Under the pieces are notes generated by a model. That model saw only the letters and a list, made by a program, of their open reading frames with translations, had not been told where the DNA came from and made no database searches. The position numbers and the translations under genes are program-made. DNA of 64,000 nucleotides from Gracilibacillus sp. YIM 98692 (GTDB lineage: Bacteria; Bacillota; Bacilli; Bacillales; Amphibacillaceae), in the NCBI RefSeq assembly GCF_010993965.1, contig NZ_WIXM01000002.1, positions 404,734 through 468,733 on the forward strand. The letters run 5' to 3'. Positions within the stretch are counted from its first letter, which is position 1, and each line of letters starts with the position of its first letter. Shown in pieces: positions 16,140 to 27,263 of the stretch.

Positions 16140-16703
16140 ATGTCTTTTCTTGACCAAGAATACCGTGAGATTATAACCAAAGCGGTTATAGGAAAAGGTA
16201 GAAAATTCAAGCAAGACACCGATACGATAACGCCTGCACATCGACCGTCTAGTATTTTAGGATGTTGGATCATTAATCATCATTATCATGCAAAATTAGT
16301 AAAAAAAGATGTTGTGGAGATTAGGGGCAGCTATGATGTGAATGTTTGGTATGCATATAATGATAATACAAAAACAGAAGTCGTTACGGAACGGGTAGAA
16401 TACACAGATCACATTAAATTAACGATTCGCGATAAACATCATTTTGGTGAGGATTGTGAAGTGTTAGCAAAAGTAATTCAACAACCAAACTGCTTAGAAT
16501 GTAATATCGAAAAACATGGCCAAAAAATAAAAGTAGATGCTGAACGAGAATTTCTTGTAGAAGTACTTGGCGAAACAAAAGTAATTGTAAAAGTGGATCC
16601 TAGCGGCAAAGTGTATAATGATGATGATTGGGATCTAGAAATTACCGATGATGAATTAGACTCCATTGATCCGGACTTTTTAGCCGATGAAAAAGAAGAA
16701 TAA
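16140..16703 (+). CDS. cotE: Outer spore coat morphogenetic protein CotE
   Basis: A 187-residue protein strongly resembling B. subtilis CotE ([55 protein letters not shown]) with the characteristic acidic C-terminal tail ([14 protein letters not shown]). CotE nucleates outer-coat assembly on the forespore. GGGAGGT (16124-16130) is 9 bases before ATG 16140. The ricA-cotE-mutS order is as in B. subtilis. A sigma-E/sigma-K promoter is expected upstream, but I could not identify one with confidence. Confidence 0.95.
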   Translation: MSFLDQEYREIITKAVIGKGRKFKQDTDTITPAHRPSSILGCWIINHHYHAKLVKKDVVEIRGSYDVNVWYAYNDNTKTEVVTERVEYTDHIKLTIRDKHHFGEDCEVLAKVIQQPNCLECNIEKHGQKIKVDAEREFLVEVLGETKVIVKVDPSGKVYNDDDWDLEITDDELDSIDPDFLADEKEE

Positions 16704-16707
16704 CCTT

Positions 16708-16742
16708 TACAGTGTGGGCTTACCTCACACTGTATTTTTTTG
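16708..16742 (+). terminator. Terminator after cotE
   Basis: TACAGTGTGgG pairs with CTCACACTGTA, followed by TTTTTTTG. Confidence 0.88.
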
Positions 16743-16865
16743 TTTATTTTATCTTTACTCAAAACTGCTTAAAATCAGCTTGTCATTTGGTATGTTTTCT
16801 TTATTATCCATTTGTTACTGTGCTATAATGAAGGTTGAATTTAAAAGAACGTTGGGGGATATAGA

Positions 16866-19460
16866 ATGGGTTATACACCGATGATACAGCAATATTTGAA
16901 TATAAAAGCTGAATATAAAGATTGCTTTTTATTTTTTCGTTTAGGAGATTTCTATGAAATGTTCTTTGATGATGCGAAAAAAGCAGCAATTGAGTTGGAA
17001 ATAACATTAACCAGCCGTGATGGCGGTGGTGACGAAAGGATACCAATGTGCGGTGTGCCCTTTCATTCTTCAGAAAGCTACATTAAAGCATTGATTGATA
17101 AAGGTTATAAAGTAGCTATTTGTGAGCAAGTAGAAGACCCAAAAGCAGCAAAAGGTGTTGTAAGACGTGAAGTAGTTCAACTGATAACACCAGGTACCGT
17201 GATGGAAGGGAACATGTTAGATGATAAAGAAAATAATTATTTGGCGGTCATTGATCAAATAGATGAAACACACTTTTCCTTTGCTTATACTGATATGTCA
17301 ACAGGGGAAACTTTTGTCATGGAGATATCACAAGGCTGGAATGCTGTGCTTAGTGAATTAATTAACCGACCAATTAAAGAGATTATTGTAGACGAGCATT
17401 TAAAAGAATCATTTGTAGTAGATTTGAAAAGTAAGATGCAAGTCACGGTTACATATAATAAAGGTTGGCAGTTACCAGACCATATGTATCATCTCTCAGA
17501 GAATATAACAGATAAGGCCCTTCAAAATAGCTGTATTAAATTGTACAGCTATTTATATCAAACACAAAAGCGAGCATTTGAACATTTGAAAAAAGCACAG
17601 CTTATTGAGTTGAAAGAATATATGTCTCTTGACATGTATTCTAAGAAGAATTTAGAAATTACTTCTTCTATGATGAGGAATGAAAAATTCGGAAGCTTAT
17701 TATGGGTGATCGATAGAACTGTAACAGCAATGGGGGCTAGGAAGCTTAAAAAATGGTTAGAACGGCCGTTATTAACTAGATCCATTATTGAAACAAGATT
17801 AAATCTTGTAGAAGGTTTTTATGATCAGTTCATGGAGCGAGAAGAAATTCGTGAGGCTCTTCAATCTATCTATGATATTGAGCGTTTATCTGGAAGGGTT
17901 TCTTTTGGTAATGTTAATGCTCGGGATCTCATGCAGCTCAAAAGATCTTTAATGAAAGTGCCTGACATTATTACCTTATTAAAACAATTCGATAATGAAG
18001 CCTTACAATCTTTAGCTGACAAAATTAACCCATTACCTGAGTTGTATCACTTACTTGATAACAGTATTGCTGGAGACCCTCCTTTTTCTATTACAGAAGG
18101 TAATATTTTAAAAGACGGTTATAATCAACAATTGGATCAATATCGCGATGCATCACGAAACGGGAAACACTGGATCGCTGCACTAGAACAAAAAGAAAAA
18201 GAAGAAACCCATATAAAATCTCTGAAAATTGGTTTTAATAAAGTATTTGGCTATTATATAGAAGTAACACGGGCTAATTTACATCTTATCCCCGATGGCA
18301 GGTATGAACGGAAACAAACCTTAGCAAATGCTGAAAGATTTATCACGAATGAACTTAAAGAAAAAGAAAGTATGATTTTAGAAGCAGAAGAAAAAAGTGT
18401 CGAACTTGAATATCAATTATTTTTAGAAATTCGTGACCAAGTAAAAGCTTTTATTCCAGCATTGCAGAAACTAGCTGAGATAATTAGTGAATTAGATGTT
18501 TTACAAAGCTTTGCTTCTATTAGTGAAGAAAATGATTATGTCCGACCGCATTTCTCAGAAAAACAACAAATTAGTTTACTAGAAAGCCGTCATCCTGTTG
18601 TGGAAAAAGTGATGAAAACAGAATCATTTGTTCCAAATGATATAAATCTGGAAGAAGAAAAACATTTACTACTGATTACTGGTCCTAATATGTCTGGTAA
18701 AAGTACTTATATGCGTCAATTAGCTCTTACCATATTAATGGCACAAGTAGGCTGTTTTGTTCCTGCAAAATCTGCCCATTTGCCAATCTTTGATCAGATT
18801 TTCACGCGAATTGGAGCTGCCGATGATTTAGTTTCGGGTCAGAGTACTTTCATGGTGGAAATGTTAGAAGCGAACCATGCGATACAGCATGCAACCAATA
18901 AAAGTCTTATTCTTTTAGATGAGATTGGCAGAGGTACAAGTACTTACGATGGAATGGCCTTGGCACAAGCTATTATTGAATATCTTCATGATCATGTTCA
19001 GGCTAAGACTTTATTCTCTACTCATTATCATGAATTGACGAGTCTGGAAACTTCATTGCAAGCGATGAAAAACATTCATGTGAAGGCGGAAGAGATTGAT
19101 GGGCGTGTTGTCTTTCTTCATCAAATTCATGAAGGTGCAGCAGATGAAAGCTACGGGATTCACGTTGCAAAATTAGCTGGTTTACCTGATCCCCTCATTA
19201 ATAGAGCACAAGTTATCTTGGATAAGCTTGAGGAAAAAGGAGAAGAAAACACAGAAAAAGTTCAAGAAAGTGAAAAAGCCGATGTAATGGAGCAAATGAC
19301 ATTTTTTACAGAAAGAAAAGAGAAGAAACAAGAGCTGAATTCAAATGATACGGCAGCATTAAAATCTTTAAAAGGTTTGAATTTATTGGAAATGACACCA
19401 ATGGAAGCGATGAATCAATTATATGATTTACAGAAAAAAGTGAAACGAGTAAAAGGATGA
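16866..19460 (+). CDS. mutS: DNA mismatch repair protein MutS
   Basis: An 864-residue mismatch-recognition ATPase. The mismatch-binding motif with the key Phe and Glu is seen as [13 protein letters not shown] near residue 25. Connector, lever and clamp regions follow, then the ABC-type ATPase with Walker [10 protein letters not shown] (about 605-613), [13 protein letters not shown] and Walker [13 protein letters not shown]. The C-terminal tail carries a beta-clamp-like QMTFF segment. It recognises mismatches and recruits MutL. The stop overlaps the mutL start by four bases (ATGA). Confidence 0.97.
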   Translation: MGYTPMIQQYLNIKAEYKDCFLFFRLGDFYEMFFDDAKKAAIELEITLTSRDGGGDERIPMCGVPFHSSESYIKALIDKGYKVAICEQVEDPKAAKGVVRREVVQLITPGTVMEGNMLDDKENNYLAVIDQIDETHFSFAYTDMSTGETFVMEISQGWNAVLSELINRPIKEIIVDEHLKESFVVDLKSKMQVTVTYNKGWQLPDHMYHLSENITDKALQNSCIKLYSYLYQTQKRAFEHLKKAQLIELKEYMSLDMYSKKNLEITSSMMRNEKFGSLLWVIDRTVTAMGARKLKKWLERPLLTRSIIETRLNLVEGFYDQFMEREEIREALQSIYDIERLSGRVSFGNVNARDLMQLKRSLMKVPDIITLLKQFDNEALQSLADKINPLPELYHLLDNSIAGDPPFSITEGNILKDGYNQQLDQYRDASRNGKHWIAALEQKEKEETHIKSLKIGFNKVFGYYIEVTRANLHLIPDGRYERKQTLANAERFITNELKEKESMILEAEEKSVELEYQLFLEIRDQVKAFIPALQKLAEIISELDVLQSFASISEENDYVRPHFSEKQQISLLESRHPVVEKVMKTESFVPNDINLEEEKHLLLITGPNMSGKSTYMRQLALTILMAQVGCFVPAKSAHLPIFDQIFTRIGAADDLVSGQSTFMVEMLEANHAIQHATNKSLILLDEIGRGTSTYDGMALAQAIIEYLHDHVQAKTLFSTHYHELTSLETSLQAMKNIHVKAEEIDGRVVFLHQIHEGAADESYGIHVAKLAGLPDPLINRAQVILDKLEEKGEENTEKVQESEKADVMEQMTFFTERKEKKQELNSNDTAALKSLKGLNLLEMTPMEAMNQLYDLQKKVKRVKG

Positions 19461-21325
19461 GTCAGATGAAAATCATCGAACTACCTGATTACTTAGCCAA
19501 TAAGATAGCAGCAGGTGAAGTAGTAGAAAGACCTGCCTCCGTTGTAAAGGAATTGGTCGAGAATAGTGTAGATGCAAAGAGTAGTACTATTAAAATTGAA
19601 GTGGTTGAGGCTGGGCTGCAATCTATAAAGATAACAGATGACGGTATTGGAATACCAAGAGATCAATGTAAAAAGGCCTTTTTACGACATGCAACAAGTA
19701 AAATTTCAAATGAAAGTGATTTGTTTCATGTTCATACTCTAGGCTTCAGGGGAGAAGCTCTGGCGAGTATTGCTGCGGTAAGCCGGTTACAAGTCAAAAC
19801 TTCAACAGGCGAGGAAGCTGGAACAATTCTAGAGTTAGAAGGTGGTACGATTATAGAAGAGTCTCGCGGTGATGCTAGGAAAGGAACTGAAATCATCGTG
19901 AATGACTTATTTTATAATACACCTGCTCGTTTAAAATATATGAAAACCGTCCATACTGAATTAGGACATATCACGGATATTGTCAATAGAATGGCATTCT
20001 CTCATCCGAATATTCGATTTGAGCTCTGGCATAATGAAAAAAGGATCTTTAAAACTTCTGGCAAAGGCGATTTATTGCAAATAGCAGCTTCTGTCTACGG
20101 TATGTCTGCAGCCAAAAAAATGATACCAGTTAAGACGCAAACACTTGATTATAAGATCGAAGGATATATTGCAAAACCTGAAATAAATCGAGCTACTAGA
20201 AATTATATGACTACGATTGTGAATGGTCGTTTTATTAAGAGTATCGCGTTAGCAAAAGCAATCACTAATGGTTTTCATACGTTACTTCCAATTGGACGTC
20301 AGCCAATTGTCGTTTTAAGGGTTGAGATGGATCCTATTTTAATTGATGTGAATGTTCATCCAACGAAACTAGAGGTACGGTTTAGTAAGGAGAGAGAGTT
20401 ATATCAAGCAGTAGAGGAAATGATAAAAAAGGCATTGCAACAGGAAACACTCATTCCGTCTGGATCTCAAACAAATAAGAAAAAAGAAACAACTGTACAA
20501 AACGAGTTAGATTTAACACAAACAAGTATTGATATTTCTAGGTCTACCATTCCAAGAGAAATAGATCAAAACAAATCGGCATTAAAAGAATTAAAATTAC
20601 CTGAATCAAATTATATAAAAGAAACAGAACCACAACATATTAAGAATAATCAAGAGAAAAAGCAAATGGAACAACAGCTTGATCACGAAGAGGGATTAGT
20701 TCCAACAGATGAGGAAACGACAACTGATATTCCACATCATAATCGTGTTCCGCCATTATACCCAATTGGTCAGCATCATGGTACTTATATCTTAGCGCAA
20801 AACGATGAAGGTTTATTTATTATTGATCAACATGCAGCACAAGAAAGAGTTAAATATGAATTTTTTCGAGAAAAGATAGGGAAAGTGGAAAGTCAAGTAC
20901 AAGATTTACTTGTACCGCTCACCTTTGACTTTACTCATCAGGAAGCATTGATCATCGAGGAATACAAGGAAGAGTTACAGAAGGTAGGTCTTTTCTTAGA
21001 ACCATTTGGAGCAAGTACGTATGTGGTTCGTTCCCATCCAAATTGGTTTCCAAAAGGAGAAGAAGAAGATGTTCTTCGTGATATCGTAAATCAATTAATT
21101 AAAGATAAACAGATTAATATTCATAAACTGCGTGAAGAAGTAGCGATTTTAATGTCTTGTAAGAGATCTATTAAAGCCAATCATTATTTAAATATAAAGG
21201 ATATGGAAAAATTATTAACGGATTTAAGAGAGTGTGCAGATCCATTTACATGTCCGCACGGAAGACCGATTATTATACAATTCACAAAGTACGAGATGGA
21301 AAAGATGTTTAAACGTGTTATGTAG
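19457..21325 (+). CDS. mutL: DNA mismatch repair endonuclease MutL
   Basis: A 622-residue GHL ATPase. The N-terminal domain has the Bergerat motifs NSVDA, DDGIGI and [11 protein letters not shown] variable Gln/Glu/Lys-rich linker spans about 335-430. The C-terminal dimerisation and nicking domain has [12 protein letters not shown] (about 457-468) and CPHGRP, the metal-site motifs of MutL proteins from bacteria without MutH. ATG 19457 overlaps mutS; an in-frame ATG at 19466 has slightly better ribosome-site spacing (GGATGA) and would shorten the protein by three residues. Confidence 0.96.
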   Translation: MSQMKIIELPDYLANKIAAGEVVERPASVVKELVENSVDAKSSTIKIEVVEAGLQSIKITDDGIGIPRDQCKKAFLRHATSKISNESDLFHVHTLGFRGEALASIAAVSRLQVKTSTGEEAGTILELEGGTIIEESRGDARKGTEIIVNDLFYNTPARLKYMKTVHTELGHITDIVNRMAFSHPNIRFELWHNEKRIFKTSGKGDLLQIAASVYGMSAAKKMIPVKTQTLDYKIEGYIAKPEINRATRNYMTTIVNGRFIKSIALAKAITNGFHTLLPIGRQPIVVLRVEMDPILIDVNVHPTKLEVRFSKERELYQAVEEMIKKALQQETLIPSGSQTNKKKETTVQNELDLTQTSIDISRSTIPREIDQNKSALKELKLPESNYIKETEPQHIKNNQEKKQMEQQLDHEEGLVPTDEETTTDIPHHNRVPPLYPIGQHHGTYILAQNDEGLFIIDQHAAQERVKYEFFREKIGKVESQVQDLLVPLTFDFTHQEALIIEEYKEELQKVGLFLEPFGASTYVVRSHPNWFPKGEEEDVLRDIVNQLIKDKQINIHKLREEVAILMSCKRSIKANHYLNIKDMEKLLTDLRECADPFTCPHGRPIIIQFTKYEMEKMFKRVM

Positions 21326-21367
21326 GGATGGAATAAAAAGGAATCAATGCGGATAGAAGGGATGTAC

Positions 21368-22294
21368 ATGAAAAATAAAGTTGTAGCTGTAGTAGGACCG
21401 ACAGCAGTAGGAAAAACCGCGTTAAGTATTGAAATTGCGAAGAGGTTTAACGGTGAAGTAATTAGTGGAGACTCTATGCAAGTATTCAAAGGGTTGGATA
21501 TTGGAACAGCTAAAGTTACAGAAACGGAAAAACAAGGGGTTCCTCATCATATGATCGATTTATTAGAACCTCATGAGTCATTTTCAGTAGCAGAATTCCA
21601 AAATATTGTCCGTCAAATTATGAAAGATATTCAACTAAGAGGAAAATTACCAGTTATAGCAGGTGGAACCGGACTATATATACAAGCCATTCTGTTTGAT
21701 TATCAGTTTGCGGATGAAGGTAGCAGTGAAGTTTATCGGTCAAAAATTGAAGAAGAAATAGAACGAGCCGGCATTGAATCCGTTTATCAAAGATTGAAAT
21801 CAATTGATCCAAACCAAGCAGAAAAAGTGCATCCTAACAATAAAAGAAGGCTGATTCGAGCTTTAGAAGTATATGAACGAACAGGAAAAACAATGACTGA
21901 GCATCAAGCACAGCAAAGTACAGCGTTGTATGATTCCTATATTGTTGGTCTAGAAATGGACAGAACGATTCTATATAGACGCATTAACGAACGTGTAGAT
22001 CAGATGATAAATGAAGGGCTTATAGAGGAAGTAGAAAGGCTATTCCAACAAGGCTTAGCTAATCATCAATCGATGAGAGGAATTGGATACAAAGAGGTAA
22101 TCGAGTATCTTCAAGGTAATCAAAGCTTAGCAGATTCAATTGAGTTACTTAAGCGTAATTCACGTCGTTTTGCCAAGAGACAGTATACATGGTTTCGAAA
22201 CAAAATGCCGGTACACTGGTATCCCATTTTACCTGAAACGAAAGATAAGACTTTTAAAAATATTTTGACTGATTTAGAAGGATTCTTACAATAA
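21368..22294 (+). CDS. miaA: tRNA dimethylallyltransferase
   Basis: A 308-residue enzyme that prenylates A37 of tRNAs reading UNN codons, giving the substrate for MiaB. Visible are the P-loop GPTAVGKT (10-17), [25 protein letters not shown] and GGTGLY. ATG 21368 is selected over the in-frame ATG at 21347 because AGAAGGGA lies 6 bases upstream and the P-loop is then at the usual distance from the N-terminus. The gene lies between mutL and hfq, the widespread Bacillus order. Confidence 0.95.
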   Translation: MKNKVVAVVGPTAVGKTALSIEIAKRFNGEVISGDSMQVFKGLDIGTAKVTETEKQGVPHHMIDLLEPHESFSVAEFQNIVRQIMKDIQLRGKLPVIAGGTGLYIQAILFDYQFADEGSSEVYRSKIEEEIERAGIESVYQRLKSIDPNQAEKVHPNNKRRLIRALEVYERTGKTMTEHQAQQSTALYDSYIVGLEMDRTILYRRINERVDQMINEGLIEEVERLFQQGLANHQSMRGIGYKEVIEYLQGNQSLADSIELLKRNSRRFAKRQYTWFRNKMPVHWYPILPETKDKTFKNILTDLEGFLQ

Positions 22295-22338
22295 AAATAG
22301 AATATTACTCTTATAGAGAAAAAAGAGGAGGATACACG

Positions 22339-22563
22339 ATGTCTCAAAATGTCAATATTCAAGATCAGTATTTGAATCAATTAAGAAAAGAACGCATTCC
22401 TTCTACCATTTTTTTAACAAATGGTTTTCAATTAAGAGGTGTGGTAAAAGCATTTGATAATTTTACCGTTTTATTAGATTCGGACGGAAAACAACAATTA
22501 ATTTTTAAACATGCCATTTCCACATTTGTACCATCTAAAAATGTTACATTGGATAAAGAATAG
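22339..22563 (+). CDS. hfq: RNA chaperone Hfq
   Basis: A 74-residue Sm-like protein. Sm1 ([26 protein letters not shown]) and Sm2 ([11 protein letters not shown]) motifs are intact, including the Lys-His pair important for RNA binding in the ring. Strong ribosome site AGAGGAGGATA. It follows miaA by 44 bases and is closed by a terminator. Confidence 0.96.
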   Translation: MSQNVNIQDQYLNQLRKERIPSTIFLTNGFQLRGVVKAFDNFTVLLDSDGKQQLIFKHAISTFVPSKNVTLDKE

Positions 22564-22570
22564 ATGAGTT

Positions 22571-22596
22571 GGCGCTATTGATATAGCGCCATTTTT
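22571..22596 (+). terminator. Terminator after hfq
   Basis: GGCGCTA pairs with TAGCGCC, followed by ATTTTT. Confidence 0.88.
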
Positions 22597-22604
22597 ATGT
22601 GAAT

Positions 22605-22760
22605 ATAAAGTGAGACTTCCATCAGTGAGGGGTTTCTTAACACCCCACTGATGGTTAGCGAAACTTATCAGGGTGCTAGCGTCCGTTATCCCCCACTTAT
22701 ACTTTTGTCATTATTCTAAGTCTTGAAGTTGGGGTACGGAAGATTGTTCACTGTGATAAA
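22605..22760 (-). mobile_element. Family-1 TTTAT-bordered element, full copy in inverse orientation
   Basis: This is the reverse complement of the element inside the recA intron, 156 bp long, bordered by ATAAA at 22605-22609 and 22756-22760 (TTTAT on the element strand). Core and ends are conserved, while the hairpin has changed on both arms together: CCATCAGTGAGGGG pairs with CCCCACTGATGG here. It lies between the hfq terminator and hflX and accounts for most of that 255-base gap. Confidence 0.65.
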
Positions 22761-22818
22761 TTTGATACATGAAATGTTGCTGTCAGTTCATGCTATGAGA
22801 AGAAAACAAGAAAAGTAG

Positions 22819-24069
22819 GTGGGCACAATCGAGAATGTATTACTAATAGCAGTTCATACAAATACCGCTGATAAAAATAGGTTTAAGTATTCATTAGAGG
22901 AATTGCAAGCATTAGTAGAGACAGCAAATGGCCGAGTAGTGAAAACTGTCATTCAAAATAGGTCAAATCCCCATCAAGCATATTATTTAGGAGAGGGAAA
23001 GTTAAGTGAAATTGCAGAAATGATAAGAAAGGCAAATGTAGAATTAATTATTGCAAATGAAGAATTAACGGGAGGTCAAATTCGCAACCTGCAAGAATTT
23101 CTTGATATCCGTGTAATAGATAGAAGTCAGCTGATATTAGACATTTTTGCTGCTCGCGCCAGAACGAAAGAAGGTAAGCTGCAAGTAGAATTAGCACAAT
23201 ATGCTTATATGCTGCCTCGCTTGCATGGACAAGGCTCTGAATTATCCCGGTTAGGGGGAGGTATTGGAACTAGAGGTCCTGGTGAAACGAAACTGGAAAC
23301 GGACCGGCGTCATATTCAACGACGGATGGATGACATTAAAAAAAGATTAACACAAGTGGTTAATCAACGAGAGCAATATCGAGAAAAAAGGCGCAGAAAT
23401 ACAATGTTTCAAATTGCCCTTGTCGGTTATACAAATGCAGGCAAATCAACCATTTTCAACAGCTTGGCTAAAAGCAATACATTAAATGAAGATAAATTGT
23501 TTGCAACATTAGATCCACTTACAAGGAAATTATATTTACCCTCAGGTTTAGAAGTTATTATTACAGACACTGTAGGGTTTATTCAAGATTTACCAACCGA
23601 ATTAATTGCCGCATTTAGATCTACATTAGAAGAGGTGAAGGATGCTGATATCATTTTGCATGTCACAGATGTATCAGCACCGAATATGGAGGATCACGAA
23701 CGAACCGTAAAAAACTTATTAAACGATTTAAATGCAAATCAAATTCCTGCGTTATTTTTATATAATAAAAAAGATTTAATTAATCAGGAACAGTTTGTAC
23801 CAGATTCACACCCTTATCTATTGATGAGTGCAAAAAATGACCTGGACATCAATATAGTAAAAGAAAAGATAGAAAGCTTGATTAAAGAAATTTGGCAACC
23901 TTATCAATGCTTTTTACCTGAGTCATTAAGTCATGAATTGGTTTTTATGAAGCAGCATTCCTTAGTAACGCATTATACTTATAATGAATCACAGTTAGGA
24001 TATAAGGTAGAAGGCTATGTGGATCCTGAGCATCCAGTAATGAAGCAAGTAAAGGAGTATAGTATGTAA
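22819..24069 (+). CDS. hflX: Ribosome-associated GTPase HflX
   Basis: 416 residues. An N-terminal HflX domain with NPHQAYYLGEGK and the Gly-rich linker LSRLGGGIGTRGPGE is followed by a Trme-like coiled segment (RRHIQRRMDDIKKRL). The G domain has P-loop GYTNAGKST (about 204-212), DTVGF and NKKD. HflX binds and splits or rescues stalled ribosomes. The only plausible start is GTG 22819, with a poor ribosome site touching it (AAGTAGG). A repeat element ends 58 bases upstream and may have replaced the original leader. The stop overlaps the ynbB start by one base. Confidence 0.92.
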   Translation: MGTIENVLLIAVHTNTADKNRFKYSLEELQALVETANGRVVKTVIQNRSNPHQAYYLGEGKLSEIAEMIRKANVELIIANEELTGGQIRNLQEFLDIRVIDRSQLILDIFAARARTKEGKLQVELAQYAYMLPRLHGQGSELSRLGGGIGTRGPGETKLETDRRHIQRRMDDIKKRLTQVVNQREQYREKRRRNTMFQIALVGYTNAGKSTIFNSLAKSNTLNEDKLFATLDPLTRKLYLPSGLEVIITDTVGFIQDLPTELIAAFRSTLEEVKDADIILHVTDVSAPNMEDHERTVKNLLNDLNANQIPALFLYNKKDLINQEQFVPDSHPYLLMSAKNDLDINIVKEKIESLIKEIWQPYQCFLPESLSHELVFMKQHSLVTHYTYNESQLGYKVEGYVDPEHPVMKQVKEYSM

Positions 24070-25295
24070 TGGAAATGACAGATATCATCGAAGAACAACT
24101 GAAACCAATTTTTAAACAGATTGATGAAATAGAATTCATGAACCAACAGAAAGTATTACATGCTTTTCAAAAGCATCAAGTAGCAGATAGTGATTTTCAT
24201 CCGACAACTGGATACGGATACGATGATTTTGGTCGGGATAAACTAGAATCTGTGTATGCTGCTGTTTTTGGAACAGAAGATGCATTAGTTCGGCCACAAT
24301 TAGTATCCGGTACTCATGCGATTTCCACAGCTTTGTTTGGTGTACTTAGGCCGAACGATGAATTGCTGTATATCACAGGGAAACCATACGATACATTGGA
24401 GCAAGTAATTGGAGCAAACAAAAATGTTCCAGGGTCATTAACAGACCTAGGTATTACATATCAACATGTTCCCTTAAAAGAAGGAAATGTGGACATGTCT
24501 GCTGTTAAACATATGCTTTCCAGTAAAACCAAGGTAATAGCTATTCAGCGCTCAAAAGGATATGATGATAGACCTTCTATCGATGTGATGTCAATAAAAG
24601 AAATCATTGAACGAATACGGTCTTGGGGTTATAACGGTATTATTTTTATTGATAATTGTTACGGAGAGTTTGTTGAAACAATAGAACCTACTGATATCGG
24701 GGCAGATCTCATGGCCGGTTCTTTGATTAAAAATCCTGGTGGTGGAATTGTAAGAATAGGTGGCTATATTGTAGGGAATGCTAATTTAATAAAGAAAGCT
24801 TCTTATCGCTTAACAGCACCTGGTATCGGAAAGGAAGTTGGGGCAAGTATAGGAATGCTGCAAGAAATGTATCAAGGGTTTTTTATGGCACCGCACATTG
24901 TAAGCCAAGCTTTGAAGGGGGCCATATTCACATCTGCTTATCTAACCAAACTTGGTTTTCAAACTACCCCTCACTATCAAAGTAAAAGAACAGATTTAAT
25001 TCAGTCAGTTACTTTTGATACAGCAGAACAAATGGTGAGGTTCTGTCAAACCATTCAAAAGCAGTCACCAATTAATTCACATGTGACACCCTATCCTGCT
25101 CCAATGCCAGGATATACGAGTGATGTAATTATGGCTGCAGGCACCTTTATTCAAGGAGCTAGTTTAGAGTTAACAGCAGATGGGCCAATAAGAGAACCTT
25201 ATACAGCATTTGTTCAAGGTGGGTTAACCTATTCACATGTCAAAAATGCAGTAATCGAGGCATCAAAGCAGTTAAAAGAACCTTCAAAACTCTAG
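24069..25295 (+). CDS. ynbB: YnbB-family PLP-dependent protein (methionine gamma-lyase / aluminium-resistance family)
   Basis: A 408-residue fold-type I PLP enzyme of the methionine gamma-lyase-like family often annotated 'aluminium resistance protein'. Typical segments are HPTTGYGYDDFGRD, RPQLVSGTHAI, FIDNCYGEFVE and the cofactor-lysine region GSLIKNPGGG. The substrate in Bacillaceae is not established. It overlaps hflX by one base and precedes glnRA, exactly as in B. subtilis. Confidence 0.88.
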   Translation: MEMTDIIEEQLKPIFKQIDEIEFMNQQKVLHAFQKHQVADSDFHPTTGYGYDDFGRDKLESVYAAVFGTEDALVRPQLVSGTHAISTALFGVLRPNDELLYITGKPYDTLEQVIGANKNVPGSLTDLGITYQHVPLKEGNVDMSAVKHMLSSKTKVIAIQRSKGYDDRPSIDVMSIKEIIERIRSWGYNGIIFIDNCYGEFVETIEPTDIGADLMAGSLIKNPGGGIVRIGGYIVGNANLIKKASYRLTAPGIGKEVGASIGMLQEMYQGFFMAPHIVSQALKGAIFTSAYLTKLGFQTTPHYQSKRTDLIQSVTFDTAEQMVRFCQTIQKQSPINSHVTPYPAPMPGYTSDVIMAAGTFIQGASLELTADGPIREPYTAFVQGGLTYSHVKNAVIEASKQLKEPSKL

Positions 25296-25304
25296 AAATC
25301 TTTA

Positions 25305-25321
25305 TGTGAGGAATTCTTACA
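25305..25321 (+). promoter_or_regulatory. GlnR/TnrA operator upstream of glnRA
   Basis: TGTGAGGAATTCTTACA matches TGTNANAWWWTNTNACA at all but one position and lies just upstream of the glnR -35 box. In B. subtilis GlnR bound at such sites represses glnRA under nitrogen excess. Confidence 0.75.
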
Positions 25322-25325
25322 CAAG

Positions 25326-25353
25326 TTGACAACTAATATACTTCGTGTATAAT
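25326..25353 (+). promoter_or_regulatory. Predicted sigma-A promoter of glnRA
   Basis: Consensus TTGACA (25326-25331) and TATAAT (25348-25353) are separated by 16 bases. The pair lies immediately downstream of the GlnR box and about 35 bases before the glnR start. Confidence 0.75.
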
Positions 25354-25385
25354 GTATGTATGGAATGTAAGAGAGGGGTGAGTAG

Positions 25386-25781
25386 ATGAGCGATTTTGAA
25401 AGACGTTCAATGCCCTTGTTTTCCATTGGAATCGTTAAATCTCTAACTGGTTTGACAGCAAGACAAATACGATACTATGAACAGCATGATCTTGTACACC
25501 CATCAAGAACAGAAGGCAACCAGCGCTTATTTTCTTTCAATGATGTGGACAGGCTTTTGGAAATCAAAGATTTGATTGAAAAAGGGCTTAACCTTGCAGG
25601 GATTAAACAAGTATTACATATGCAAGAATTGCCGAAGACAAATCAATCAAATGATGAACAGAAAAAGCCAGAGTTGACGGAGAAAGAATTGCGTAAAATC
25701 CTTCATAAGGAGCTTCTCGACGCAGGTAGGTTAGGCAAAACTTCGTTAAGGCAGGGAGAATTATCACGATTCTTCCATTAA
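25386..25781 (+). CDS. glnR: Nitrogen regulator GlnR (MerR family)
   Basis: 131 residues with an N-terminal MerR winged helix ([22 protein letters not shown] region, residues 13-35) and a C-terminal tail that in B. subtilis mediates inhibition relieved by glutamine-bound glutamine synthetase. It represses glnRA and other nitrogen genes. Its own operator and promoter are visible upstream, and glnA follows 20 bases after its stop. Confidence 0.94.
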   Translation: MSDFERRSMPLFSIGIVKSLTGLTARQIRYYEQHDLVHPSRTEGNQRLFSFNDVDRLLEIKDLIEKGLNLAGIKQVLHMQELPKTNQSNDEQKKPELTEKELRKILHKELLDAGRLGKTSLRQGELSRFFH

Positions 25782-25801
25782 TAAAAAAAGGAGAGTTGAT
25801 A

Positions 25802-27133
25802 ATGGGATTAACAAAAGAAGAAATCAAACAGAGAATTCAAGAAGAGGACGTAAAATTCATCCGCTTACAATTCACAGATTTACTTGGTACAATTAAAAAC
25901 GTAGAAATTCCATTAAGTCAGTTAGACAAAGCTTTAGACAATCAGATGGTATTTGATGGTTCTTCTATCGAAGGTTTTGTACGTATCGAAGAATCTGACA
26001 TGAAGCTTTACCCAGACTTAGACACTTTTGTTGTATTCCCTTGGACTTCTGAAAAAGGTAAAGTAGCTCGTTTTATTTGTGATATATACAATACAGATGG
26101 CACACCGTTTGAAGGTTGCCCTCGTTATAACTTAAAACGCAATTTAAAAAGGGCTGAAGAGCTTGGTTTTACAGCGTTTAATATTGGTACAGAGCCTGAA
26201 TTTTTCTTATTTAAACTAGACGAAAAAGGCGAGCCATCCTTAGAATTAAATGATAAAGGTGGTTATTTTGACCTTGCACCAACCGATTTAGGTGAGAATT
26301 GCCGCCGAGACATTGTGTTAGAATTAGAAGAGATGGGCTTTGAAATTGAAGCTTCTCACCACGAAGTTGCTCCAGGTCAGCATGAAATTGACTTTAAATA
26401 CTCTGATGCTGTAAAACATGCAGATGATATTCAAACATTTAAATTAGTGGTTAAAACAATTGCACGTAAGCACGGTCTGCATGCAACATTTATGCCAAAA
26501 CCATTATTTGGTGTAAACGGTTCTGGTATGCACTGTAATATGTCATTATTCAAAGGGAAAACAAATACTTTCCTAGATGAAAATGGCCCACTACAGTTAA
26601 GTGAAACTGCATATCAATTTATTGCAGGTACTATTAAACATGCGCTTTCATTTACTGCAGTAACAAATCCAACAGTTAATTCATTTAAACGTTTAGTTCC
26701 TGGTTATGAGGCACCTTGCTATGTGGCATGGTCTGGATCTAACCGTAGTCCATTGATCCGTGTACCCGCTTCCCGTGGATTAAGTACCCGTGTTGAAGTA
26801 CGTAGTGTAGACCCAGCTGCAAACCCTTATCTAGCACTATCTGTACTATTAGCATCTGGATTAGATGGTATTGAAAACCAATTAGAGGCTCCAAAAGCAG
26901 TAGATCGTAACATCTACATTATGGACAAAGAAGAAAGAGAAGCTAATGGTGTCAAAGATTTACCAGCAACTCTTTCAGATGCATTAGAATACTTAAAAAA
27001 TGATGAAGTAATTGTGGAAGCTTTAGGTGAGCACTTGTTCGAACATTTCATTGAATCAAAAGAAATTGAATGGGATATGTTCCGTACACAAGTTCATCCT
27101 TGGGAAAGAGAACAGTATATTCAAGCATATTAA
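25802..27133 (+). CDS. glnA: Glutamine synthetase, type I
   Basis: A 443-residue GSI-alpha enzyme that condenses ammonium and glutamate with ATP hydrolysis. Motifs: FDGSSIEGF (the flexible-loop signature), [39 protein letters not shown] and [10 protein letters not shown]. It lacks the adenylylation-type insert, as expected for Bacillus enzymes regulated by feedback and GlnR/TnrA binding. ATG 25802 has AAAAAAGGAG upstream; a TTG six bases earlier is too close to that site. A strong terminator ends the operon. Confidence 0.97.
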   Translation: MGLTKEEIKQRIQEEDVKFIRLQFTDLLGTIKNVEIPLSQLDKALDNQMVFDGSSIEGFVRIEESDMKLYPDLDTFVVFPWTSEKGKVARFICDIYNTDGTPFEGCPRYNLKRNLKRAEELGFTAFNIGTEPEFFLFKLDEKGEPSLELNDKGGYFDLAPTDLGENCRRDIVLELEEMGFEIEASHHEVAPGQHEIDFKYSDAVKHADDIQTFKLVVKTIARKHGLHATFMPKPLFGVNGSGMHCNMSLFKGKTNTFLDENGPLQLSETAYQFIAGTIKHALSFTAVTNPTVNSFKRLVPGYEAPCYVAWSGSNRSPLIRVPASRGLSTRVEVRSVDPAANPYLALSVLLASGLDGIENQLEAPKAVDRNIYIMDKEEREANGVKDLPATLSDALEYLKNDEVIVEALGEHLFEHFIESKEIEWDMFRTQVHPWEREQYIQAY

Positions 27134-27178
27134 TAAAGAAAAGTCCCTTGATTGTTATGATCAAGGGACTTTTCTTTA
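27134..27178 (+). terminator. Terminator after glnA
   Basis: An 18-base stem (AAAGAAAAGTCCCTTGAT with ATCAAGGGACTTTTCTTT) with a seven-base loop. Confidence 0.9.
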
Positions 27179-27263
27179 TATGAACCGATCAAAAAAAGTT
27201 TTTACTATGCTATGTTTAGGAGTTCCATAGAGTTATGTAGGATAGCTTATACCAAAAGTAAAC

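Noticed and set aside
15971..16273. Minus-strand frames of 77-100 codons upstream of and over cotE
   Set aside because: They overlap the start of cotE on the other strand, lack ribosome sites and have shadow-like composition.
27027..27230. 67-codon plus-strand frame at the end of glnA
   Set aside because: It lies out of frame inside glnA and its terminator, with no ribosome site.
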